A stretch of DNA of 64,000 bases from Steromphala cineraria. Lineage: Eukaryota; Mollusca; Gastropoda; Trochida; Trochidae. The notes beneath the pieces were generated by a model, which was not told the origin of the DNA, did not search any database, and was given only the letters and a program-made list of their open reading frames with translations. Position 1 is the first letter of the stretch, and every line of letters begins with the position of its first letter. Below, one piece after another: positions 1-11,227 of this stretch. Made by a program: the position numbers and the translations under genes. Location of the stretch: contig OU744720.1 of assembly GCA_916613615.1 (NCBI GenBank), forward strand, positions 75,357,338 through 75,421,337, in the 5' to 3' direction.

Positions 1-800
1 TATATCGCATTCACCAGAAAATTATTATCAGTATTCGTTAGCGATTTTATGACTTTTTTGTTCTTGTTTATCGTGAGCCTCATACGGAATGCGGCATTGA
101 TTCAATGGTGAATGTGGGATCATGTCGATAACTGTAAAAATGAATGCAAATAATGAGATAAAACGTTAGGTCATTTTAGATTAAATTGAATTACTTCATA
201 TTGAATGTATGTAAGGTCAATATTTCATAATCTGTAGAAGAGAAATCCAGTTACTTTATCTCATCTTCACAAAAATGAAGGAACATGTACATGTAGATTA
301 TATTTGAAATGCATTTTGTTATCCATTTCAAAATAAGATTGAAATTTAAGATGATTTGCTACTGAAAAAGTTACCACAGCAAAGATAAAAGAACATTATA
401 AACAGAAGCTGGTTCAGATGATTCGAGGTTTCACTGAACATATTACACGTTAAATTGTCATTCGTTTACTATACATTGTCATTCGTTAAACTAACAGATG
501 TAGATGTAGAATAATTTACCAAGATTAGCTTGACCTTTTTGAACATGTGTCAAAATATCAATTACCGGTAAGGTCTAAGAAAAGTTTTACAAGGACTATC
601 ATATTCCCCATTAAAGAATACACCCCCGCGTTTCACTACTACAAAGTTCTGAAAACGTTATATAAAGGCTATTATATCCTAATTATACTCTCTGATCTTC
701 AGAAAGATGTTTCTCTCTTTGTTCATGAACAACAACTTCGTTATAGAGTATTGATAGGTCAAATTTAGCACAATGTATGACATGTTCGATCAACTGTGGA
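1..800. other. AT-rich non-coding sequence, no gene seen
   Basis: No reading frame here resembles a known protein. The longest open frame (about 547-768, +) is short, has no recognisable motif and starts from a non-ATG codon. I see no RNA gene or ordered repeat. Confidence 0.6.
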
Positions 801-804
801 TTAA

Positions 805-1128
805 AGGGGCAGTAGCACGCTTTTGAAACCTTTATATTTATCAAGTTTTTACTGGTTATTGTACGTTAATGTTAAATGTATCATTTTGATAGTGTCAAAA
901 ATCTCATAACACAAACGAATCATCTATAGTCAGAAGACAAATTATAAAGATTCACATTAAGTCAATTGGGGGCCATTTTTATGTAAACACCTTCAATCCA
1001 TTTCGTGCAGAAAAGGGAATCACATGGCTGAACTTTACATTCTATATTTGATTTATTACAGCTTCATTTCATTTATTTTCATTTCCCTGACCTCACCACA
1101 TACTCCCCTTAAAAAGTGCTACTGCCCC
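805..1128. mobile_element. TTAA-type MITE, copy 1
   Basis: The element begins AGGGGCAGTAGCACG and ends with the near-complement GTGCTACTGCCCC, and is bounded by TTAA at 801-804 and 1129-1132. A second copy sits at 35844-36198 with the same ends, the same TTAA flanks and closely similar interior, so this is a dispersed family and not a chance hairpin. It has no coding capacity and must depend on a transposase encoded elsewhere. TTAA duplications are typical of the piggyBac and Kolobok superfamilies; the A/G-rich terminus fits Kolobok slightly better, but this is inference. Confidence 0.8.
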
Positions 1129-1325
1129 TTAAAGAGTCAGTGTTGTTTGCGGATTAAGTGATACAATAGTTTCATTTTGCTGTCTTTTGTTGACATTCTT
1201 GGTCTATCAGTGAACCGGAAATTGTTGTTTGTATCTAGATGTTAAAAATGCATGAGCAAATTTGTGTTTCACGTGTAGCACATGCAACATGCTATAATTT
1301 TATGAAACATAAGTTTGACGTGAGT

Positions 1326-1591
1326 CAGTCTAAGTAAACCTAGCCTCACTATTATCCGTTACACTGCTATACTGAGTCTAGAAAGGTCTGGTTGAAGGTC
1401 GCGTCAGCCGACCTTTCTGCGACCTATGACCCTCCAACGTTATACCTGCGAAGGCAGACTATTGTGGCTTGGTAAGATCAGTTCTGATTGGTCAATTTGG
1501 TCACGTGGGCTGACGCGACTCTCAACCAAGCCTTTCTAGACTCAGTATAGCAGTGTAACGGATAATAGTGAGGCTAGGTTTACTTAGACTG
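1326..1591. mobile_element. Fold-back MITE with 9-bp duplication, MULE-like
   Basis: Inverted arms of about 85 bp run from CAGTCTAAGTAAACC at the left to GGTTTACTTAGACTG at the right, with a short unmatched centre. The 9-bp direct repeat GACGTGAGT lies at 1317-1325 and again at 1592-1600, immediately outside the arms. Long inverted repeats with a 9-bp duplication are characteristic of non-autonomous Mutator-like elements. There is no coding sequence. The arms are nearly identical, which suggests a fairly recent insertion. Confidence 0.85.
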
Positions 1592-1601
1592 GACGTGAGT
1601 C

Positions 1602-4180
1602 GTCTAATCTCCAATCCACACAAAACAACAACAGAGGGTCAACATGACAGTTTTCATCAGGATTATCCGTAGTCGTTAGTAATTATCAAGTAAAAAAGGG
1701 AAAACACTTTTATTGCCAATGTTGTTGGAAGGCTTTTTAATCATTTGCGATATAGAAATTTATTCGTTTAAGTTTACTGAAATGTTACGTTTGTTATAGA
1801 AGTTTTGATTTATAAACAATGGACTGTAATTTGAAACAGTTATTTTTGTTTTCATGATATCATTTTAATAACCTTAAATATTGCCATTCCCCCTTAAAAT
1901 TCAAACATAGGTTTCATTTGTCAAATTCCAGGTTAACAACAGGAAAAGGTTATACATTTATATCGGCTTGATGCTGTTCGATGCAAGTTCGTTTGGGGAT
2001 TTTCCTAAATTTCAAAGCTCCATAACTAGACTGAAAGGTTCTTCAAGACTTTAAGCGTCTGATTGTTTTTGACATTTTACTATTTTGATAATATCTAATT
2101 TCTAATTGAATTTGCAATCTTATAGTCGTTATTCATATATCGTTAACCTTTTTATTGTCCTTGTCTTGAAACAAGTTACATAGTTTTGCAGCATAGCAAT
2201 ATAAGGTAAATATATTGATTTAATTTAAGACGTCTTCTGAACCTGAGATTTTTAAGCATTTGTAACATTGACACGAAACTTTTAGTTTTCAACTTAGTAC
2301 CACTCCTATATCTAGAAAATGAACAATTTGAATTCTGGTTATAAGTGGTGTTGAAGAGTCGTCGATTGTCTCTCAATTCAACAAGACTATAGGCTGCCTG
2401 TTCATTTAAGGTATCTGCTGTGTTTTAAATTTTATTTCTTTAAAAACTCCTTTGACCAATCGATGTTTCTGGTGAAAAGTAAAACCTAATTTATCAATCA
2501 TTAAGGGTCTTTTTTCGATTTTTGAAGAAATAAAGCATCAATTAGTCCATTCATTATTAATGGAATGGGTATCGAATTTCTTAGTGGTTATAAATATACA
2601 TTAAGCAAAACGTTAAGCACACCCATGATATTTCAGCAGCAAAAGTTGTCTGATAATACAGAAGACAATGTGGTAACAGAAATAATCGTATGATGTGATA
2701 AAACCATGATTTAGCAGTTTAGGGTAGAAAATTTCATTCAGTTAACGTTAATCTTTTGGCTATTCACATTCATAAAATTGTGTAAATTGAGGGACTAATC
2801 TCATCTAATTCCCAAATTTATTCCTAAATCGTATGATTACAACCCTTTTGTCAATACTTGACAATAACTGTTTAAGTGAGGGGTGACATTTAAACGACCA
2901 GCGACTTCCTTTTTTTAACAAGATAAAACATAGATTGGTTGTTGGTAGTCAAGTTGGTAACACAAATGTTTTGATTAATTATTATTGGTTATTACGTTGT
3001 TTTGGCGCTGAAGTCATACTTATTTTTGGTGAAAATTTAGTTCGTTTACAAGTTCAGTCGTAATTTTATAAAACATTAACATGGATTAATTTTCTTTGTA
3101 GGAATTATTTACCAAATCTACAGTTTTCATTTTAAGAGTGATACATTCATTCAAAGTATCGCAATTTGTCGCAGCATTACATTTTAGTTTTGAATTTTGG
3201 GGGTGTCTAATTTTTTTTTCTTTATGTATATTTTGGAAAATTAATTGACGCAAAAGTTTCCCTGAAAGTAGAGGCCGCATTTAAAGTCAGTACTCCCTTC
3301 CTCGGGTTCTTACAAACATGTACCATTCATTTACTCAACTATTATATATTTTTTTCTATAACACTAGTGTACAGTCTATCATAATTTTTTTCTATAAAGT
3401 GTAATAAAAAGCCCGACAAGCGTTACAATTTTACAGTCACCCTTCACATGTATTGCATGAAGAATGGTTTGGGTTTTTTATCGTCCGTCCGAAGTTTTCA
3501 ATTGGCGACATGCAAAAGCTGACGGAATCAAATGTTGTTTTTGTAATTAACTATTTTACTTTTGAATAACCTATATTGCTCATTATCACATTTTGTACAT
3601 TTGCAAATAATTGTATGCATTTTTCTCGTTGTATCTATTATTCTTCTATATACATTTTGAATTTCATATTCACTGAAGTGTACCACAAATAAAATAACTT
3701 AAACTATCTTATCTTACATAAGAGCCTATTGATGCACACTAGAATTTGAAAGTTTTCACATATACTCATACTTAACTTACTGACAGATTCACCACAGTGT
3801 AATGTAAGAAGGTGCAAGAGGATGACACTTTTCAGACTTCATTTGCAAAAAGTTTGTCATGACACCTCGATAAGTCGACAACTTGTTTCATTATAATTGC
3901 AGTTATTGGGCTTTTTGATTTTCATAATGCAGGAATGGGTTTTTAGAATTGTACTGACTACAGTGAAAACGACAGTTTCTGATAATGCATATGAATATGT
4001 AATCTGAACGATTAACGGCAATGATACTGACGATGTTATGGTACCTAACGGTGAAGGCAAGTTCGTGCAAAAATTTCGTCCAAATTTGTTTAACCATAAC
4101 TCTTTGTTATAAAGTTGACTGGGATAGTTTATCCATTGCATGCCTTCGATCACTGACACTCGGCACATAGATGGAAAAAA
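1602..4180. other. Non-coding sequence, no gene seen
   Basis: About 2.6 kb of AT-rich sequence. Short open frames on the minus strand near 2.2-2.4, 3.1-3.3 and 3.9-4.2 kb lack domain motifs, splice context and compositional change, so I do not call them genes. No repeat or RNA gene was recognised. Confidence 0.55.
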
Positions 4181-5334
4181 TAGAGCCAGTGGCTCTGTAG
4201 CTCATCAGGCTTCATATCAATTTTGATTTAGGGTGTGGCAAATGTGGTTCCTCCCTTACTTTGGACCACAGGGTCACCAAATGTACAATTTGGATTCCTC
4301 CATATCTAACTTAGGAGTTTTGTACAAAAATTTTCAGCTTTCTAGGCCTTATGCTTCTTGAGAAAAAGATGAAATAAGGTTAAAGGGTGTGGCCCTTTAG
4401 GTCCTTTTAGGGGCCACAGGGCCACAAAAGCTATAAATCATAATCCTCACTAGTCAAAGAGTATATTCACAAGGTTTCAGCTTTCTGGGCCTATTGCTTC
4501 TGGAGAAGGAGATGAAAATAGATTTTAAGAGCGTGGTCCCTCTGACCCTTAGTAAGGGTCAAAGGGCCACCAAAGCTACAATTTATAATCCTCACTAGTC
4601 AAGAAGTATGTACATAAAGTTTCAGCTTTCTAGGCCTTATGCTTTTGGAGAAGAAGATGAAAATAGGTTTTTAGGGCGTGGCCCCTGTGGCCCTTATTAG
4701 GGGCCACAGGGCCACCAAAGCTGCAATTTTTAATCCTCACTAGTCAAGGTGTCTGTACACAAGGTTTCAGCTTTCTAGGCCTTATGCTTCTGGAGAAGAA
4801 GATGAAAATAGGTTTTTAGGGCGTGGCCTCCGAGGCCCTTTTTAGGGGCCACAGGGCCACAAAAGCTATAAATCATAATCCTCACTAGTCAAAGAGTATA
4901 TTCACAAGGTTTCAGCTTTCTGGGCCTATTGCATCTGGAGAAGGAGATGAAAATAGATTTTAAGAACGTGGTCCCTCTGGGCCCTTAATAAGGGTAAAAG
5001 GGCCACCAAAGCTACAATTTATAATCCTCACTAGTCAAGGAGTATGTACATAAAGTTTCAGCTTTCTAGGCCTTATGCTTTTGGAGAAGAAGATGAAAAT
5101 AATTTTTTAGGGCGTGGCCCCTGTGGCCCTTATTAGGGGCCACTGGGCCACCAAAGCTACAATTTTTAATCCTCACTAGTCAAGGAGTCTGTACACAAAG
5201 TTTCAGCTTTCTAGACCTTATGGTTCTGGAGAAGAAGTCGAAATTCCACAAAGTTTACGGACGGACGGACGGACGCCGGACACCATGCCATGCCATAAGC
5301 CCATCGGGCCTTACAGGCCAGATGAGCTAAAAAT
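4181..5334 (+). mobile_element. Minisatellite-bearing dispersed element, copy 1
   Basis: The element starts with a small hairpin (TAGAGCCAGTGGCTCT) followed by GTAGCTCATCAGG. About seven tandem units of roughly 146 bp follow, each containing TTTCAGCTTTCTAGGCC, GGAGAAGAAGATGAAAATA and CTCACTAGTCAAG. It closes with a GGAC repeat, a CGCCGGACACCATGCC segment and GGCCAGATGAGCTAAAAAT. The head GCTCATCAGG and the tail CAGATGAGC are near-complementary. The same head, unit type and tail recur twice more in this window in the same orientation, so it is a mobile family of fixed architecture. No protein is encoded. Confidence 0.85.
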
Positions 5335-7871
5335 GCACAAGATGACAATATTTACATGAATACATATACAAGAGAGAGTTATCATCTTATGATAGTCAGC
5401 ATTAACAAAATACAAAAGAAATCATTCATACATATATTTTAGAGGTAGAATTGACATTTATATTTCATAATCCGAACACTTATCTGTCACAATATAATTA
5501 TCGATTTTAACATTCAAACACGGTTTTCGTCCTTGTATTGGTAACTAAAAAGTTATTTTACTATCCGTGGTTTCTTTTCATGAAATAATACCTATTCATA
5601 GCTAATTATTTAATTTTGGATGTAAATGTATTTTTTTTAAATGAGAAACAACAGTTAAAATGTGCTTGCCAAATTATTTCTTAATGCCTACATATGTGAA
5701 ATACAAACTGGCTTTTTCTTAACAACTCAATTATTTCAGATACTAGTACAGTGTGAATATGTTTCAGTTAGCAGAGTGGGCTTTCGAGACAAATTGGTCA
5801 GAAGTTGAGCCGAGAAAGCCAATGTCCACTAACTGGGAAAAACAAATATTATTCATTACACGTGCAATTCCTGTAAGTTGCCTGCACGCTAAGTTTCAAG
5901 CTATCGCTGCATGTTAACCTTATAGAATTAATGATATGTTCAATAAGCTCAAATTATGGTACTGCGTGTTTTCAGATTAGAGCAAAAAACAATCTAAAGT
6001 AAATCGGAGATTATGATGTCAATCATCCAGTCCAATACGTCAAGAACGAATTCCTTGTTTAACATAGCAACTCTGATTGTGCCAAGTTTTTCAGAAGAAT
6101 GAAATGTGATACAAACACCAAACACAATATTATCTTTTTCAATCGTAGTCAAAACAAGAAAAATGTTAAGAAACTTGCATAGCTTCAACAGATGAATTCA
6201 ATAAAGATGCTAATGTCCTCTTGGACCTAGACAACTTCATTAGCCATCTTATGAAACGGAGCACATACAAAAATATATCATATGTAGAATACAAATGAGG
6301 TATTTTATAAACATTGATTTCTATTTCATGTTCTTTTTACGAATATAAAGTCTGCCGCGTTTATCAAGACGGGGTTATTTACAAGACAGGAATAACATTA
6401 TCTTACCACAAGCTCATAAAATATGTAATAGGTAAGGTGTTTTGAAATGTCGACAAGGAAGCTATCTAATACTGAGAAATCCATGGATGGTCTGGTAATA
6501 TTTGAGAATGACAAGAGACACCTACACATACTAAACATTTCTTATTGGCACATTTTCACTTCAGTTAATTCAAACACAAAGTTCCTAGCAGGAAGTCGTA
6601 ATTAACGATGATGTGCTTTAGTGAAAGGATAATGTTGATCACGAAAGAGAGAATATCTTGTTTTGTTTTGTTATAACCAAGATCTATATAGACGGTTTGA
6701 AATTGTAAATTGTTTAAATTTATCAAGAAGTAGGCAAAGAAGGTTATAAAATGATGCAGCCTGTTGAATCATTTGAGCATGTGCATTTGCCAAAGAATAT
6801 TTTTATATCTAAGATTGAATATGCGATGTTTATAATTTCTATGCAGAATTAACAAGAACTACAACAGAGATTTGAACTGTAGAGGAAAAGTTACCAAAGG
6901 CTTCAAACTCCTTACACCAGGTTGGTTTTTATGTTTTTAACGACAACGATTACACAGATGTTCACGGGTATGTTCACATTTTAATTTTACATCCATGATC
7001 GTTGTTAAAGTCATGACTGAATAAATGTGTGCCTTCCCTTTTTTTTGGAGCACAGATAAAGCAATAATTGCCTCCCAACATAGGTTATATACTATTTCGA
7101 ATTCACCCGTTAAGCCAGTATTGAATTTGAAATCAAACCGACAGTGCATAAGCAAAACATGATTTCATACATTAAGAATAATTTTATTCCAAAGTAGCAA
7201 ATTTTTTGTTTGCCTCATTAATTCAAAATATAATCTTAAGTGTATTGCATCAACTCAAATGTAACATGATATACCAAAGGTTAACGAGTTATCACTCACT
7301 TGAGCTGAACCCTTTGACCAGACAGCCACTCAACTTGGGAGAAAATAGGATATATTCATGACATCAGTTTGTTGGAACCAGATATCACTGCAAATAATAA
7401 AAAGTGAACTTCTCATAGGACAATATTGATTGAATTGCCTACATGATCAGATTAAAACCTGATGAGATTTAATTGATATTATTAAAGCATCGAATGACGG
7501 ACTAGTCACGTTGTTGTGAAAACGTGCAAGGTTGTATCCAAAACACTTGTATAAATTTGAGATTGTGTGTATAAGTATGATATATATTAAAACATTCATG
7601 TTGTTGTTTTGAACATAGTCCATAATCATCTCACACATCTCTCCATTAAAATAATCAATTACCAATATATGTAAATGAAAAGCAATTAGATTTGTTTAAT
7701 ATCTGCGAATCAGAGTTTTTATTTGGCTTTTTTACATTACCAATAACATATCATAAAAGTACTACATTTTTGTTGAATGAGGATATACTTATTGTTCTAT
7801 TAAGAATATATTAAGGATATATATTGAATATATTGAGAATATATTGAGGATATACTTATTGTTCTATTAGA
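5335..7871. other. Non-coding sequence, no gene seen
   Basis: No recognisable gene. Near 7780-7870 the phrase GATATACTTATTGTTCTATTA occurs twice with several GAATATATTGAG-like steps between, a small degenerate tandem patch just upstream of the LINE fragment. Confidence 0.55.
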
Positions 7872-9224
7872 ATAGTCCGTTCTATCAACAATTCTCAACT
7901 TTCAGAATAAACTTTTGGAAATTAAGATGATTATCAATAGATGGATGAGAAGAATTGTCACACCAATGGGCAGAGTAGCAATTATCAAATCTTTATTGGT
8001 ATCCAAACTTAACTATTTGTTCTTATCACTTCCTGATCCATCCAGAGAGTTTCTCGCTTCTTTAAATGACATTCTTTTTAAATCTTTGTAGAGTGGAAAA
8101 AGAGATAGAGTCAAGCGAATTAAAGTCTGTCAACCTGTTAAAGATGGGGGTTTAGGTATGGTAGATATCGTCATGTACGTTAAGGCTCTCAAGGTGTGTT
8201 GGATTAGACAGCTTACAAGTGAATCTAATCCAAAATGGAAGCAAATTTTTCAAGCAACATACCCATTCATGAATAAACTTAATATATTTGGTGCATGTTA
8301 TTTTGAGGAGAAACTATGCATTGTTGATAATCTCTTTTGGAAGAATTGCTTTTCCTCTTTTGTTGACTTTGACAAGAAAGTTAAACCAAATTCATTTAGT
8401 TATTTTTTAACAGAGCCAATATGTTATAATCCATGTATTAAAGTCAATAATAAGTCTGTCTTCTTAAAACAGTGGTGGGAAAAAGGTGTTACTCGGGTTA
8501 TTGACTTGGTTGATGATAAGAAAGAATTTTTATCATTTGAAGAATTTCAAGAAACGTACCAACTTCCCACAATTTGTTTAGATTATTATGGTATTGTGAA
8601 AAGTATCAAGCAATATTTGAAGTTTACGTCTGTAAATAGAGGTCAATCTAACACTGTCCTAGATTTTAGATGTTCACTACAAAAGCTTCATAGTCAGAAA
8701 ACAGGAGCTAAGCATATATATTTTGTATTCATATTTTCGGATCTAAAAACAAAAGGTCAAATAAAATGGGAAGCACAGTTTGATAATTTGAACTGGAACA
8801 GCATTTATATTAAAATGACTCGGGCAACACAGGAAGTAAAATTACGTTGGTTTCAATACAAAGTCATACATAGAATTCTTACAACCAACACCTACCTGTT
8901 TAAATTGAAATATATAGAAAATGACTTATGTACACTTTGTCAAATTGCAAATGAAACAATTACACATTTGTTGTAGGATTGTATGTTTATTCAATTATTT
9001 TGGAAGGACTTTTGCTCCTGGATAAAGAAATGTTCACCTGTGTGTCATATGAATCTCAGCCTTGAATTAATACTCTTTGGTGTTAAGGAAAATATTGTAA
9101 CAGACACAAATTTTGACTTTATTCTCTTGTCTGCATAGTTTTTCATTTACAAATGTAAATTTCAGAAATGTAAACCACATTTTAATAGATTTGCAAAAGA
9201 AATGTCTGTCTGATATAAAATAGA
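7872..9224 (+). pseudogene. LINE ORF2 fragment (post-RT region and zf-RVT)
   Basis: This frame encodes the part of a LINE ORF2 that lies after the reverse transcriptase catalytic core: NRWMRRIVTPMGRVAIIKSL, then LPDPSREF, KVCQPVKDGGLGMVDI, and near the end LRWFQYKVIHRILTTNTYLF followed by a CxxC...HLL-DC zinc-knuckle (zf-RVT). Endonuclease and RT motifs are missing, so it is 5'-truncated, the usual outcome of LINE insertion. In-frame stops occur at 8089 (TAG, where the family has Trp), 8974 (TAG, also a conserved Trp), about 9137 and about 9211. The frame ends as FIYKCKFQKCKPHF, then passes into an unrelated repeat at about 9225. Clade not assigned. Confidence 0.8.
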
Positions 9225-9380
9225 ACAAGATGTGTTTGATAAACACGAATGCCCCCGTATGCATTCTGCTCGCTGTGTCAAGGTCAAGGTCACATGGTCA
9301 AATGTCATGGTGTCATCTGATAGGTCTCATCACAAGGGATCCATATGTCAAGTATCAAAGACCTAGCTCTGACCAATCAA
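9225..9380 (+). repeat. Truncated ACAAGATGTGTTTG dispersed repeat
   Basis: Starts ACAAGATGTGTTTGATAAAC, followed by CGAATGCCCCCGTATGC and AAGGTCAAGGTCACATGGTC. I recognise this as a common molluscan dispersed repeat. It adjoins the LINE remnant directly, so one inserted into, or was carried with, the other. No coding sequence. Confidence 0.5.
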
Positions 9381-9381
9381 A

Positions 9382-9440
9382 GTGAGTGAGTTGGTGTTTA
9401 ACGTGTTTTGAACAATATTTCAGTTATTAAACACGTGGAC
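9382..9440 (-). mobile_element. 5'-truncated SINE-like fragment
   Basis: Contains GTGAGTGAG, AACGTGTTTTGAACAATA, TTTCAGTTATTAAACACGTG, matching the first ~60 bp of the element at 50659-50982 and of the fragment at 14571-14747. All three keep the GTGA-repeat end and differ in how much of the other end they retain, which fits 3'-anchored retroposition with the tail on the minus strand. Confidence 0.6.
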
Positions 9441-9721
9441 GTTACTAATGTAATTTTCAGTGTTGAACGTACATGTAATGCACTTTTTTGATCTTTTACA
9501 GTTTTTTTCTTAAATTATACAACATAAAAGTTTTTGAAATTAAGTTAGTCTGATAGCTGACGTTATACCTTAAATTAATCACTTGACGTAAGACGGATAT
9601 CCCTGCTCGATTTTTAAAAGTATGGAAGCCCAAAAGGGTCATCTCGTAAGTCGATTTTTCACTCTTACGGGATATTCCTGAGTGACGAAAGCGGCAATAT
9701 CGCCCTTACAGTCCCACACAG

Positions 9722-11227
9722 TTGAATAATACTTACATTGAAGTAATAGAAAAGGGTTCTTCAGTTTACAAGACAGCAAGGACGTATTCTGTACCTGAGC
9801 AAACACTCAGAAATCGTACCAAGGGCATTACTTCACCCGAATGTTTATCATCTGGTCCTGGTCCTGGTCCACTATTTAGTCAGGAAGAAGAGGCTCGTCT
9901 TGCCAGCCATATCAAACTCATGGCATCTATTGGATACGGCTATACAAGAGCCCAGATTGTATCCCTTGGTACTGAGTATGCCATCACTATGAACAAGCGA
10001 ACAAAGGAAGACAATTCTTTGTCTCTACAGTGGTTTTATTCTTTCATGGGAAGATGGCCTGATCTTAAACTAAGACGTCCACGGACCCACTCACAGCTAC
10101 GACAACATCAGAGGAAAGTGTTGAGCGGTATTCTCTCAGCTGAAAGAAGTACTAGACAAGATCCAACTTAAGTCAAGTCCTAAACTCATATACAACGTTG
10201 ACGAGAAGGGATTAACCTGACACATGCTGTTCCACAAGTGGTTGGATCGTCTACCGACGTCCCTATAGAGATCTGTCCAGAGAAGTCAGCCACAGTAACA
10301 GTGTTAGGATGTGGTAACGCCCTAGTCCAGAAGATACCTCCTTTCTTCATTTTCCTTGGAGCTCGCATGCGTGATGACCTACTAGAAGGGGCTTCTGTTG
10401 GAACATCAGGTACCGACAGTAAGAGTGGCTGGTCCAATTCTCAGATATTTAAACGTTGGTTAACAGAACACTTCACAAGATACGCAATCGTCGGAGGTGA
10501 TAAAAATTCTGGGACAGTGAACAGATACAGTGTGTGTTCACTTGCATGCAAGTCTTACGAACTGTCGTTATCTTCTGTCAACTTGCTGATTGCCTACAGA
10601 AAATGTGGGATATATCCATTTGACCCGACAGCCATTGATCAGTCTTTCTTGAAGCGATAAATTATGCCACAGACAAAAAGACAAAGCCAACAGACGAAGA
10701 TGTCACCAACCCAAACATCAAAGTCCTGTGGTGACGATCAAGAAATCCAAGTCACGCCGTTCAATCCATAAAATCGTTTGAGGCCAAGCAATCACGGAGC
10801 CTGATATTTCTACTCAAGTTACAGAATACATTAATTTCTCCACAAAGGCAAACCCAAAACAGAATGAAACATCAACGGATTGAAACAACAAACACAAGAA
10901 AACTGTCTACTTCAGGAAAATCAACTGAAAAATCTTCTCGTCAACTCCAGTCATCTTCATCTAAAACTCGTCAAGAATCTTTTTCACCGAAGCCTGGACC
11001 GTCAGGAGTGGAGAGATTATTGATATCCGACAGCAGCGATTTAGATGTTAGTGACATTGAAGACGACAAGTGTTGTGTTTGTGGCAAGTTCCAGCCTCAC
11101 GAATTGCGCCGATGTCCTCATTTGGAGTTCACAAAGTGGTCACTGGATTCACCTTAAAAATTGTAGCACTTCAACATTCCTACGCCGTCACCATGAGTTC
11201 CTCTGCTCATGCTACCAAGAAGAATAA
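9722..11227 (+). pseudogene. pogo/Tigger-like transposase with C-terminal PHD-like finger
   Basis: Broken across several frames. The first piece (9722-10171) has a pipsqueak-type HTH (SVYKTARTYSVPEQTLRNR) and a Tc5/CENP-B-like segment (LFSQEEEARLASHIKLMASI, then LQWFYSFMGRWPDLKLRRPR). After a frameshift, LIYNVDEKG carries the first catalytic Asp. The piece at 10238-10660 has VTVLGCGNAL, IPPFFIFLGARM, GTDSKSGWSN, then jumps to YELSLSSVNLLIAYRKCGIY with PFDP. Roughly 80 residues that normally hold the YDGHxSH second Asp are absent. The tail (10864-11227, two frames) encodes KCCVCGKFQPHELRRC and WIHLKNC, a PHD-like finger found in invertebrate members. Terminal inverted repeats were not found. 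Certainly inactive. Confidence 0.85.
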
